Shown here piece after piece: positions 32,319-38,933 of a stretch of 38,933 bases of DNA. Source of the stretch: COE1 sp964387365. Lineage in GTDB: Bacteria; Bacillota; Clostridia; Lachnospirales; Lachnospiraceae. The DNA lies in the NCBI GenBank assembly GCA_964387365.1, contig CAYLWP010000005.1, positions 1-38,933 on the forward strand, in the 5' to 3' direction. The first letter of the stretch is position 1. The number at the start of each line of letters is the position of its first letter. A model generated the notes under the pieces. That model searched no databases and was not told the origin of the DNA. It saw nothing but the letters and a program-made list of their open reading frames with translations. The position numbers and the translations under genes were made by a program.

Positions 32319-32349
32319 CTATTTCAAGTTAACAAGTTCATGTAAAATC
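32319..32349 (-). promoter_or_regulatory. Candidate operator/promoter element before the HAD gene (copy 2)
   Basis: The minus strand reads GATTTTACATGAACTTGTTA then ACTTGAAATAG. TTTACA and a GTTAAC-centred palindrome are visible. It matches copy 1 at 31395-31426. Confidence 0.4.
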
Positions 32350-32376
32350 TACAATTTAGGTTATGTAAATAAAAGG

Positions 32377-32419
32377 AAAAAAATAGCACTATCAATCCCG
32401 TTTTGTGATTGATAGTGCT
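32377..32419 (-). terminator. Terminator of the aminotransferase gene
   Basis: On the minus strand AGCACTATCAATC and GATTGATAGTGCT form a perfect 13-bp stem with a 9-nt loop, followed by A and seven T residues. Confidence 0.9.
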
Positions 32420-32444
32420 TACTACTGCTAATCTTTATTTACAT

Positions 32445-33728
32445 TTATGCTTCTAACAACTTCTCCACGGAAGCAAGCTTTACACAAAGTACAAATACTT
32501 CGCAAGCCTTCTTGAGCTCCTCGGATGATGGAAGTGTTGGTGCGATACGGATGCTGGTATCCTTCGGATCGTTCATGTATGGATAGGTAGAACCTGCAGG
32601 AGTCATAACAACGCCCGCTTCCTTACAAAGTGCAACTACCTTCTTTGCACAGCCCTCTAAGGTATCAAATGCTACAAAGTAGCCACCGAGCGGCTTGAGC
32701 CAGCTACCGATTTCCAGACCGCCAAGCTCCTGCTCTAAGGTATTTAATACTGCTTCAAACTTTGGCTTCAGGATTGCTGCATGCTTCTCCATATGAGCAT
32801 GTACACCTGCTGCATTTCCGAAGAACTTCACATGACGCATCTGGTTGAGCTTATCATGACCGATTGTCTGAACAGTCATGCACTTCTTAATCTCTGCAAT
32901 ATTAGCAGGAGAAGTAATGAGTGCTGCTACACCGGAGCCCGGGAAGGTTACCTTGGAAGTAGAGCAAAGCTCATAATACATATCAGGGCTGCCTGCCTTC
33001 TCACACTCTGTGACGATATTCAAAATCTGTGCCTTGTTCTCAACATATACATGATGTACAGCATATGCATTGTCCCAGAAAATTCTGAAGTCAGGTGCTG
33101 CCGGCTTCAGGTTTGCAAATCTTCTTACAACCTCATCGGAATATACAACTCCGCTTGGATTAGAATACTTAGGAATATTCCAGATACCCTTAACGGAAGC
33201 ATCGTTATTTACATACTGCTCTACCAAATCCATATCCGGACCGTTTTCATCCATCGGAATAGTAATCATCTCAATGCCAAAGCTTTCTGTAATGGCAAAG
33301 TGTCTGTCATATCCCGGTACAGGACAAAGGAACTTCACCTTATCAAGCTTACACCATGGTGTATTACCGCCAATGCCATGAATCATGGCCTTTGCTATTA
33401 AATCATACATAATATTTAAGCTGGAATTACCATATACCAATACGTGATCCACCGGTGCTTCCATCAGTTCACCAAAGAGCTCTCTAACCTCTGTAATACC
33501 TTCAAGAATACCGTAATTTCTAAGATCCATTCCCTGAACACCCTTAAAAGAGGATTCGCTGTTTAATACATCTAACATAGGAAGGGAAAGGTCAAGCTGG
33601 TCTGCACCCGGCTTACCACGGGACATATCAAGTGAAATGCCTTCTTCCTTAATCTTTGTATACTTTTCCTGTAATTCTCTCTGAAGTGCCTGAAGCTCTT
33701 CCTTGCTTAAATCCTTGTATGCTTTCAT
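32445..33728 (-). CDS. Class I-like PLP-dependent aminotransferase (Asp/Ala type, PF12897 group)
   Basis: 427 aa. Early family phrase SLDMSRGKPGADQLDLS, then NYGILEGITEVRELFGELM, the cofactor loop YGNSSLNIMYD, NIPKYSNPSG (Asn190), FWDNAYAVHHVY (Asp219, Tyr222) and the Schiff-base lysine in CSTSKVTFPGSG (Lys259), with a C-terminal SIRIAPTLP arginine. It resembles the bacterial group often annotated as aspartate aminotransferase of class I. Reaction: transfer of amino groups between an amino acid and 2-oxoglutarate. Start chosen at 33728 for the GGAGGT upstream; the open frame extends to 33827 without homology. Confidence 0.92.
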   Translation of the reverse strand: MKAYKDLSKEELQALQRELQEKYTKIKEEGISLDMSRGKPGADQLDLSLPMLDVLNSESSFKGVQGMDLRNYGILEGITEVRELFGELMEAPVDHVLVYGNSSLNIMYDLIAKAMIHGIGGNTPWCKLDKVKFLCPVPGYDRHFAITESFGIEMITIPMDENGPDMDLVEQYVNNDASVKGIWNIPKYSNPSGVVYSDEVVRRFANLKPAAPDFRIFWDNAYAVHHVYVENKAQILNIVTECEKAGSPDMYYELCSTSKVTFPGSGVAALITSPANIAEIKKCMTVQTIGHDKLNQMRHVKFFGNAAGVHAHMEKHAAILKPKFEAVLNTLEQELGGLEIGSWLKPLGGYFVAFDTLEGCAKKVVALCKEAGVVMTPAGSTYPYMNDPKDTSIRIAPTLPSSEELKKACEVFVLCVKLASVEKLLEA

Positions 33729-33823
33729 TTTTTCATAACCTCCATATGAATCTGTCCTTTTCAGACGGACATTTGTCTTTTCGACACATCCTTTAGACAT
33801 TATAATAACGGATTCCCATTCTG

Positions 33824-34915
33824 TCAATCTAATTTGGAAGATTCAAGCTTTTCGCCAAAGATTTCCCTTGCAACCTCTACAAGTATGAGCAAAGTGACGG
33901 GACCAAGCAGGACTCCTCCAATACCATAAAAGAGCAGTCCCGCATATACAGAGAGTAAAATGGCAACCGGAGATACCCGTAGTCCGTCTCCCATTAGTCG
34001 AGGCTCTAACGCTTCTCTAATCACTATACAGAGCAGATAGGTGGCAAAAACAATCATACCTTTCCCTATCTTTCCGCCAATTAACTGAATCACACCAATC
34101 GGAACCAGAACAATTCCCGTTCCGATAAAAGGAAGAACATCCATAACGCCCGCAAGCAGCCCGTAAAACCAAAACTCCATGACTCCGCCCAAAAACAGTC
34201 CGGCACTTGCCGTAATACTGATGCAGCACAGAATCACACTCTGTGTTTTCAGGAATGTTTTCATCATTCCCCCCAGCTTTTTTCCGATTCTGATAACAAT
34301 AGAAAGAACCCTGTCGATAGCTGGCTCTATCACAGCGATATTCAGCAAGCCCTGCTGCCACTCATCAATTTCCCTTGCAAAGAGCACCACACAGATAAAG
34401 GTTACCAGTCCCATGGTAAAGAGCCTTCCCATACTTGCCAGATAACGCAGGGTATTCGATATCCATGAACTGCTTTCGATAGCAAGATTACCGAACAGTC
34501 CTGAGATTCTGTCGTTTATCCATGCCTGTATGACGCCGTCACCCAATCCGCTATATACCTCCAGCCTGTGGCAGAAGCCGGAAATCATATCCATACATGC
34601 TGCCTCAACCACAGCGATATTCTGAATAAATCGCTGCATCTTACTAAGCATAAAGGTTCCAAGACCGATAAACAGTAGTAACACAAAGAGCAAAATGGCA
34701 AATAATACACCCCCTGCCATAATCCCCTTCCCCTTCTTCCTGCACCAGCCCTTTTTCAGACACAGCCGATGAAGCGGTACTACGATAATAACCGCTACAA
34801 TAAAGGGAAGAAAATACGGAACGACATATTTCATAAGTAATAATACCGCCACTACAACTCCCAGAAAAATCAGTATGTTTGTATAATTTTGTTTTTTCCT
34901 ATTTTCATTCAACAT
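33824..34915 (-). CDS. AI-2E family (PerM/YtvI-type) transporter
   Basis: 363 aa with about eight membrane segments arranged in the AI-2E exporter pattern: a pair of N-terminal helices (VVVAVLLLMKYVVPYFLPFIVAVII split by Tyr/Pro), a polar middle, then GVMDVLPFIGTGIVLVPIGVIQL and a C-terminal GVLLGPVTLLILVEVAREI. Family members export small signals or ions; the Firmicutes YtvI branch is linked to sporulation, which I cannot confirm here. The start codon lies four bases after a hairpin whose 3' arm contains the only ribosome-site-like sequence (GGGGA). It follows mntP by 62 bp. Confidence 0.85.
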   Translation of the reverse strand: MLNENRKKQNYTNILIFLGVVVAVLLLMKYVVPYFLPFIVAVIIVVPLHRLCLKKGWCRKKGKGIMAGGVLFAILLFVLLLFIGLGTFMLSKMQRFIQNIAVVEAACMDMISGFCHRLEVYSGLGDGVIQAWINDRISGLFGNLAIESSSWISNTLRYLASMGRLFTMGLVTFICVVLFAREIDEWQQGLLNIAVIEPAIDRVLSIVIRIGKKLGGMMKTFLKTQSVILCCISITASAGLFLGGVMEFWFYGLLAGVMDVLPFIGTGIVLVPIGVIQLIGGKIGKGMIVFATYLLCIVIREALEPRLMGDGLRVSPVAILLSVYAGLLFYGIGGVLLGPVTLLILVEVAREIFGEKLESSKLD

Positions 34916-34959
34916 AAAATCCCCACACTTTTCCTTTTCTTGAAAATAGTATGGGGATT
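34916..34959 (-). terminator. Hairpin between mntP and the AI-2E gene, overlapping the ribosome site
   Basis: On the minus strand AATCCCCATACT and AGTGTGGGGATT pair with one wobble around an 18-nt loop, followed by a short T-run and the ATG. It may attenuate readthrough from mntP or mask initiation of the next gene. Confidence 0.6.
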
Positions 34960-34977
34960 ATTGGTTTTTTCTATTCC

Positions 34978-35544
34978 TTATAAAATACCAAAATGTTCTA
35001 ATATAATCTTTAAGCCCAGAATAATCAGGGTAATTCCGCCGGCAAGCTCTGCTTTGGACTTATACTTGGTGCCGAATACATTACCAACCTTCACACCTGC
35101 CATGGAAAGCAGGAAAGTAATGACGCCGATAAAGGATACTGCAGGAATAATCAGGTTACCGATTTCCATAAACGCAAAGGATACACCTACCGCAAATGCA
35201 TCAATACTTGTTGCAATTGCAAGCAACAGCATGGTCTTAAAGGACAGCGAATCATCCGCCTCCTCTTCCTCACCGGAAATTGCTTCCTTAATCATGTTTC
35301 CACCAATCAGTGCCAAAAGAATAAAGGCAATCCAGTCCGCAACCGCATTCACCAGGGTTGCAAAGGTAGAGCCGAGTAAAAAGCCCAAAGCAGGCATTAA
35401 TCCCTGAAAAAAGCCAAACCACAGACCGACAATGGCCGCCTGCTTAAAGCTAAGCTTCTTCATTGCCAGACCTTTACAAATTGCCACAGCAAAAGCATCC
35501 ATTGACAGACCTACTGCCAACACAAATAAAGTTACTAAATCCAT
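34978..35544 (-). CDS. mntP: Manganese efflux pump MntP
   Basis: 188 aa with six membrane segments in two inverted repeats. The metal-binding motif appears in each half: VGLSMDAFAVAICKG at about 12-26 and ATSIDAFAVGVSFAF at about 110-125. An acidic cytoplasmic loop (GEEEEADD) separates them. It exports Mn2+ to prevent intoxication. A yybP-ykoY manganese riboswitch lies directly upstream, which independently supports the substrate. The ribosome site GGAGGAAAAGAAC precedes the ATG. Confidence 0.95.
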   Translation of the reverse strand: MDLVTLFVLAVGLSMDAFAVAICKGLAMKKLSFKQAAIVGLWFGFFQGLMPALGFLLGSTFATLVNAVADWIAFILLALIGGNMIKEAISGEEEEADDSLSFKTMLLLAIATSIDAFAVGVSFAFMEIGNLIIPAVSFIGVITFLLSMAGVKVGNVFGTKYKSKAELAGGITLIILGLKIILEHFGIL

Positions 35545-35587
35545 GTTCTTTTCCTCCGTATATCACACAGCATATTCTTACAGGCAT

Positions 35588-35618
35588 CAAAAAAGGTATA
35601 GCCAAACGCTACACCTTT
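35588..35618 (-). terminator. mntP expression-platform terminator
   Basis: On the minus strand AAAGGTGTAGC and GCTATACCTTT pair fully (one G-U) around a GTTTG loop, followed by six T residues. It lies in the 5' leader of mntP. AAATGCTGTACCT upstream (35647-35659) can pair over 13 bases with the 5' arm and loop and prevent it. Confidence 0.85.
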
Positions 35619-35683
35619 CAAATCAAACTATTCATCAGCGAGATTCAGGTACAGCATTTAAAGCACTTTTAGCGCCTGCCATA

Positions 35684-35784
35684 CATGAGTCTCATTCATT
35701 AAGGTAAGCCAGACCAAAAGGCCAGTATGTTGACTTACCACGTCTTCCTTTCTAAGAAAATCAAACGCAAATTACTCCCTCACG
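35684..35784 (-). ncRNA. yybP-ykoY manganese riboswitch aptamer
   Basis: P1 pairs CGTGAG (35784-35779) with CTCATG (35689-35684). Conserved blocks follow in order: GGGAGTAATTTGCG, GTCAACATACTGGCC with its pairing GGTCTGGC, and GAATGAGACTCATG. They fit the yybP-ykoY consensus (GGGAGUA and AGAC at the helix ends). It precedes mntP, the classic target; Mn2+ binding should turn expression on. Confidence 0.88.
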
Positions 35785-35803
35785 AGTTACTTATATCCTT
35801 GAC

Positions 35804-35832
35804 AGTATAACGAGAATGTTCGAAAAAGTCAA
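35804..35832 (-). promoter_or_regulatory. Promoter of the mntP riboswitch transcript
   Basis: On the minus strand TTGACT (35832-35827) and TATACT (35809-35804) are exactly 17 bp apart. The start near 35797 is about 13 nt before the aptamer. The -35 lies 17 bp after the stop of the upstream gene. Confidence 0.85.
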
Positions 35833-35848
35833 TAGTATTAACCATTTC

Positions 35849-37486
35849 TTATTTTTCCGCTATAGCAATCTTCATCATTTCATCGGAAATATTAAGCGCA
35901 TGGTCTCCAATTCGTTCAAAGTCCGTCAGCATCTCTGAGAATAAAATACTTCCCTCATCGGTACATGTTCCCTGCTGGATTCTTGCAAACATATTATTAC
36001 GATATTCCGTTGTGATATCATCAATCTTCTGCTCCATGCCGGCAATCTTTGCATGCCATGAAATAACATCCTCTTTGTCCTCAAACAATAGCTTAAACAG
36101 CTTATCACATACCTTTTGCAGTTCAACGATTTCCTTTTGTGCCATTTCGGAGAAGGTAATATTCTTTTCCTGAATCATATTGGAATAACCGGCTATATTC
36201 ATGGCATGATCACCGATTCGCTCTATGTTACTTGTTAAAGAGTAAAACGCATTAAATATCTTACTACCGCTTTCTGTGGTTTCATGAATCATGGCTGTTG
36301 TAATATATTTTGAAATTTCTTTATTCAGATAATCAATATATTCTTCCTTCTCTTCCACCGCCGGCAGTGCCGCTACATCCTTCGAAGCAAAGGCATCAAA
36401 CGCACTATGTACATTTTCCATTGCCATCTGCAGCATACGCATAAGCTCTTTTCTGGTTCCTTCCATACTGATTGCAGAAACACCAAGCTTGTCCGAGTTC
36501 ATCGGCTTAATATTAAGCAGGTGATATCCTTCCGGTTCTTCCGGTGTTCCTTTATCACGAAGTACAAGCTCTGCAAATCTGGTGAGCAGGGTTCCAAACG
36601 GTATCAGGATAAGAGAGGTTACAATATTAAATGTCGTATGCAGATTTGCTATCTGCGCAGATGCATTATCCGGTGTCCAGCCTTCTACCAGCGAAATCAG
36701 TGGCGTCATCAGACACAAGGTTGTGAAGATGATAGTACCGATTATGTTAAAGGTAATGTGAATGACCGTTGTTCTCTTTGCATTTCTGCTTGTTCCAATC
36801 GATGCCAGCAATGCGGTAATACAGGTACCGATATTCATACCGAATAAAACAAATGCCGCACTGCCTAACTGTATAATTCCACTGCTTGCCAAGGCCTGCA
36901 GGATACCTACAGAGGCAGAAGAGGACTGAATAATAGCTGTAAATACGGTACCTGCAAGAATTCCCAATGCCGGGTTTTCAAAATTCGTTAACAGGTTTAC
37001 AAATTCCTGCGAATCGCGTAACGGCTTCATCGCTTCGCCCATCATATCCATACCGATAAATAAAATACCAAGACCTGCCATAATATTACCGATATGATGG
37101 AGCTTTTCATTCTTCATAAATACAACGATTGCTACTCCCACAAAGGCAATAAACGGTGCAATTGCCCCAACATCTAAGGCAATCAGCTGTCCTGTTATGG
37201 TAGTACCGATATTGGCACCCATGATAATCCATACCGCCTGCGTCAGAGTCATCATGCCGGAATTAACAAAGCCTACTACCATGACGGTAGTCGCAGAAGA
37301 GGACTGTATGATTGCAGTAATTACTGCACCAACCAGTACTCCCAGGAATCTGTTTGCCGTTAATTTCTCTAAAATCTGTTTCATTTTATTGCCTGCCGCT
37401 GCTTCGAGGCCGGAGCTCATCATCTGCATACCGTATAAAAATAGTGCAAGTCCGCCAAGCAATCCCATCATTTGTGCTACTGTCAT
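35849..37486 (-). CDS. Na+/phosphate cotransporter with PhoU-like domain
   Basis: 545 aa. The membrane part has two inverted repeats, each with the Na/Pi signature QSSSA (residues 61-65 and 187-191), GANIGTTITGQ in the first and GMNIGTCITALLASIG in the second. A C-terminal helical PhoU-like region (from about 350) carries repeated phrases ERIGDHAMNIAGY and ERIGDHALNISDE. It imports phosphate with sodium, or perhaps exports it as the E. coli homologue YjbB does. It follows pyk by 58 bp and precedes the mntP promoter. Phosphate entry next to a Mn2+ exporter may have physiological sense, since Mn and phosphate form complexes, but this is only inference. Confidence 0.92.
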   Translation of the reverse strand: MTVAQMMGLLGGLALFLYGMQMMSSGLEAAAGNKMKQILEKLTANRFLGVLVGAVITAIIQSSSATTVMVVGFVNSGMMTLTQAVWIIMGANIGTTITGQLIALDVGAIAPFIAFVGVAIVVFMKNEKLHHIGNIMAGLGILFIGMDMMGEAMKPLRDSQEFVNLLTNFENPALGILAGTVFTAIIQSSSASVGILQALASSGIIQLGSAAFVLFGMNIGTCITALLASIGTSRNAKRTTVIHITFNIIGTIIFTTLCLMTPLISLVEGWTPDNASAQIANLHTTFNIVTSLILIPFGTLLTRFAELVLRDKGTPEEPEGYHLLNIKPMNSDKLGVSAISMEGTRKELMRMLQMAMENVHSAFDAFASKDVAALPAVEEKEEYIDYLNKEISKYITTAMIHETTESGSKIFNAFYSLTSNIERIGDHAMNIAGYSNMIQEKNITFSEMAQKEIVELQKVCDKLFKLLFEDKEDVISWHAKIAGMEQKIDDITTEYRNNMFARIQQGTCTDEGSILFSEMLTDFERIGDHALNISDEMMKIAIAEK

Positions 37487-37544
37487 TAAAAAATCCTACC
37501 TTTCAATCAGTACAGTCAGTGCGTTAATTACTTTGTATTATTCA

Positions 37545-38870
37545 CTAGACACGTTCTACCTTAATTAAGTTTGTATTTCCGGTCTGTCCGTTTATCTGAC
37601 CGCCTGTTAATACAACATTGTCTCCCTTTTTCAGGTCAATTACCTTCTTTGCCTGATTCATTGCGTTATAGAACATAACCTCAATAGAAGTAAACTCTTC
37701 ACACATAACCGGTGTTACACCCCAGCTGAGATTCAGTTTACGCCATACCTTTTCCGAGGTTGTCATTCCAATGATGTCTACCGGGCAACGGAAACGGCTA
37801 ATCATTCTGACGGTACATCCGCTGATAGAGCTTACCACCATACATCTTGCCTTTACATCAACCGCCATAGCGCACGCAGAGTGCGATATTGCATCGAGAT
37901 TATTCTTGATTTCTACCTCTGTTGTATGAAATCTCTTTGTGTAGTTAATCTGCTTCTCTGTGTATTCTGCTACCTCTGCCATCGTTTTTACTGCTGTAAC
38001 CGGATATTTTCCTGATGCAGTCTCTCCGGAAAGCATAATTGCTGAGGAACCGTCATATACTGCATTAGCTACGTCAGATACTTCGGCTCTGGTAGGACGC
38101 GGATTGTGAATCATGGATTCAAGCATCTCTGTCGCTGTGATTACGCGTGTACCGAGCAAACGGCACTTATTAATCAGGTATTTCTGAACAGCAGGCACCT
38201 CTACCGGTGGAATCTCCACACCAAGATCTCCTCTGGCAATCATGATGCCGTTTGCGATTTCACAGATTTCCTCTACGTTATCTACACCTGCTCTGTTCTC
38301 AATCTTTGCAATGATATCAATATCCTGACCGCCATTAGCATCCAGAAACTCTCTTACGTCCGCAACGTCCTGTTTCGTGGAAACAAAAGAAGCTGCCACA
38401 AAATCTACTTCGTTCTGAATACCAAAAAGCAAATCTTTCTTATCCTGCTCACTCAAATAATCATGCTTCATGACTTTATTCGGGAAATTCATGCTCTTAC
38501 GGTTTGACAGCTCACCACCTGCAATTACCTTACAGATTGCATCATTTTTCCTGATTTCGATTACTTCAAAGATGACCAGACCATTATTTACCATAATGGT
38601 GTCACCTACCTTAAGATTTTCAACTAAATGCTCATAATTTACCGATACTCTCTCCTGATTGCCAACGATATCCTCTGTGGTAAAGGTAAAGGTATCTCCG
38701 TCAGAAAGTGTTATTTTTCCGTTTTCAAATGTTTTAATACGATATTCCGGTCCTTTTGTATCGAGCATAATGGCAATCGGAAGTACCAGTTTTTCTCGTA
38801 CTTTCTTAATCAGGTCAATTTTTTTCTGATGCTCCTCGTGAGAACCATGGGAAAAATTAAGACTTGCCAC
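37545..38870 (-). CDS. pyk: Pyruvate kinase, N-terminal part cut by in-frame stop
   Basis: 441 aa from the first usable codon (GTG) after an in-frame TGA at 38877-38879. Visible are NFSHGSHEEH, IMLDTKGPEYR, the B domain (about 50-140), the active-site lysine and acid region IIAKIENRAGVDNVEEI with MIARGDLGVEIPPVEVP, then ATEMLESMIHNPRPTRAEVSDVANAVYDG and the C-terminal allosteric domain without the extra PEP-utiliser domain. The reaction is PEP plus ADP to pyruvate plus ATP. A product starting here would lack the first strand and helix of the barrel. No ribosome site precedes this GTG. The Arg of the conserved ARxNFSHG is Ser here. Confidence 0.85.
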   Translation of the reverse strand: MASLNFSHGSHEEHQKKIDLIKKVREKLVLPIAIMLDTKGPEYRIKTFENGKITLSDGDTFTFTTEDIVGNQERVSVNYEHLVENLKVGDTIMVNNGLVIFEVIEIRKNDAICKVIAGGELSNRKSMNFPNKVMKHDYLSEQDKKDLLFGIQNEVDFVAASFVSTKQDVADVREFLDANGGQDIDIIAKIENRAGVDNVEEICEIANGIMIARGDLGVEIPPVEVPAVQKYLINKCRLLGTRVITATEMLESMIHNPRPTRAEVSDVANAVYDGSSAIMLSGETASGKYPVTAVKTMAEVAEYTEKQINYTKRFHTTEVEIKNNLDAISHSACAMAVDVKARCMVVSSISGCTVRMISRFRCPVDIIGMTTSEKVWRKLNLSWGVTPVMCEEFTSIEVMFYNAMNQAKKVIDLKKGDNVVLTGGQINGQTGNTNLIKVERV

Positions 38871-38933
38871 ATTAAATCACGACCGGCACATCTGTGTCAG
38901 GGTTTCCTCATTCTCGCTTGCAGGTCCAATTGT
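38871..38933 (-). pseudogene. pyk: 5' portion of pyk upstream of the in-frame TGA (runs off the window)
   Basis: In the same frame as the pyk gene, the minus strand reads TIGPASENEETLTQMCRS, stop, FN, then VASLNFSHG. This is the normal N-terminal part of pyruvate kinase with a TGA where the conserved Gly of RAG(M/L/F)NVA is expected. The true start codon lies beyond the window. Confidence 0.8.

Noticed and set aside
32781..33401. 206-codon plus-strand open frame opposite the aminotransferase gene
   Set aside because: Antisense shadow of a gene with full catalytic motifs.

Overview
The window looks like chromosome from a low-GC Gram-positive anaerobe of the class Clostridia, most likely family Lachnospiraceae. 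The reasons are strong Shine-Dalgarno sites, transketolase split into two genes, ECF vitamin transporters under riboswitches, a PspA/zinc-ribbon/SPFH operon, a membrane HPt protein of a style common in that family, and the codon and base composition. There is no rRNA, tRNA, insertion sequence, prophage or CRISPR array; this is core and metabolic chromosome.

Layout. 1-1.4 kb: a membrane-anchored FKBP/trigger-factor-like foldase on the plus strand. 1.4-7.2 kb (minus): a five-gene run of MATE exporter, AzoR-like flavoprotein, VWA/metallopeptidase-like protein, MoxR-type AAA+ ATPase and leucine-rich-repeat protein. 7.3-9.8 kb (minus): an SGNH hydrolase and an orphan lipoprotein whose promoter carries a TA-dinucleotide repeat. 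10.0-11.8 kb (minus): transketolase in two subunits. 12.2-16.4 kb (plus): an envelope-stress operon (pspA, ydjG-like, ydjI-like, small membrane protein) and one further membrane protein. 16.5-17.7 kb (minus): a YlmH-like S4 protein with a membrane-anchored Mrr-type nuclease.

17.8-21.4 kb (plus): folT under a tetrahydrofolate riboswitch, a membrane diguanylate cyclase, and a membrane HPt-domain protein with a structured leader. 21.4-25.5 kb (minus): an AEC permease, thiT under a TPP riboswitch, a chemotaxis receptor, and a cytidylate-kinase-like pseudogene. 25.7-32.3 kb (minus): a carbohydrate-type ABC importer with an alkaline-phosphatase-superfamily phosphodiesterase and a HAD phosphatase, which together look like a scavenging locus for a phosphorylated or phosphodiester substrate. 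32.4-38.9 kb (minus): an aminotransferase, an AI-2E family permease, mntP under a yybP-ykoY manganese riboswitch, a Na/Pi cotransporter, and pyruvate kinase interrupted by an in-frame TGA near the window edge.

The strongest regulatory content is the set of three riboswitch leaders (THF, TPP, Mn). Expression platforms can be drawn base by base for folT and mntP. At folT, at thiT and at the AI-2E gene, the 3' arm of the hairpin next to the start codon is itself the Shine-Dalgarno sequence and is followed by a U-tract. The points most worth checking are the pyk stop codon, the microhomology deletion in the kinase-like pseudogene, the TA-repeat promoter, the phosphodiesterase/ABC locus, and the unassigned structured leader before the HPt gene.
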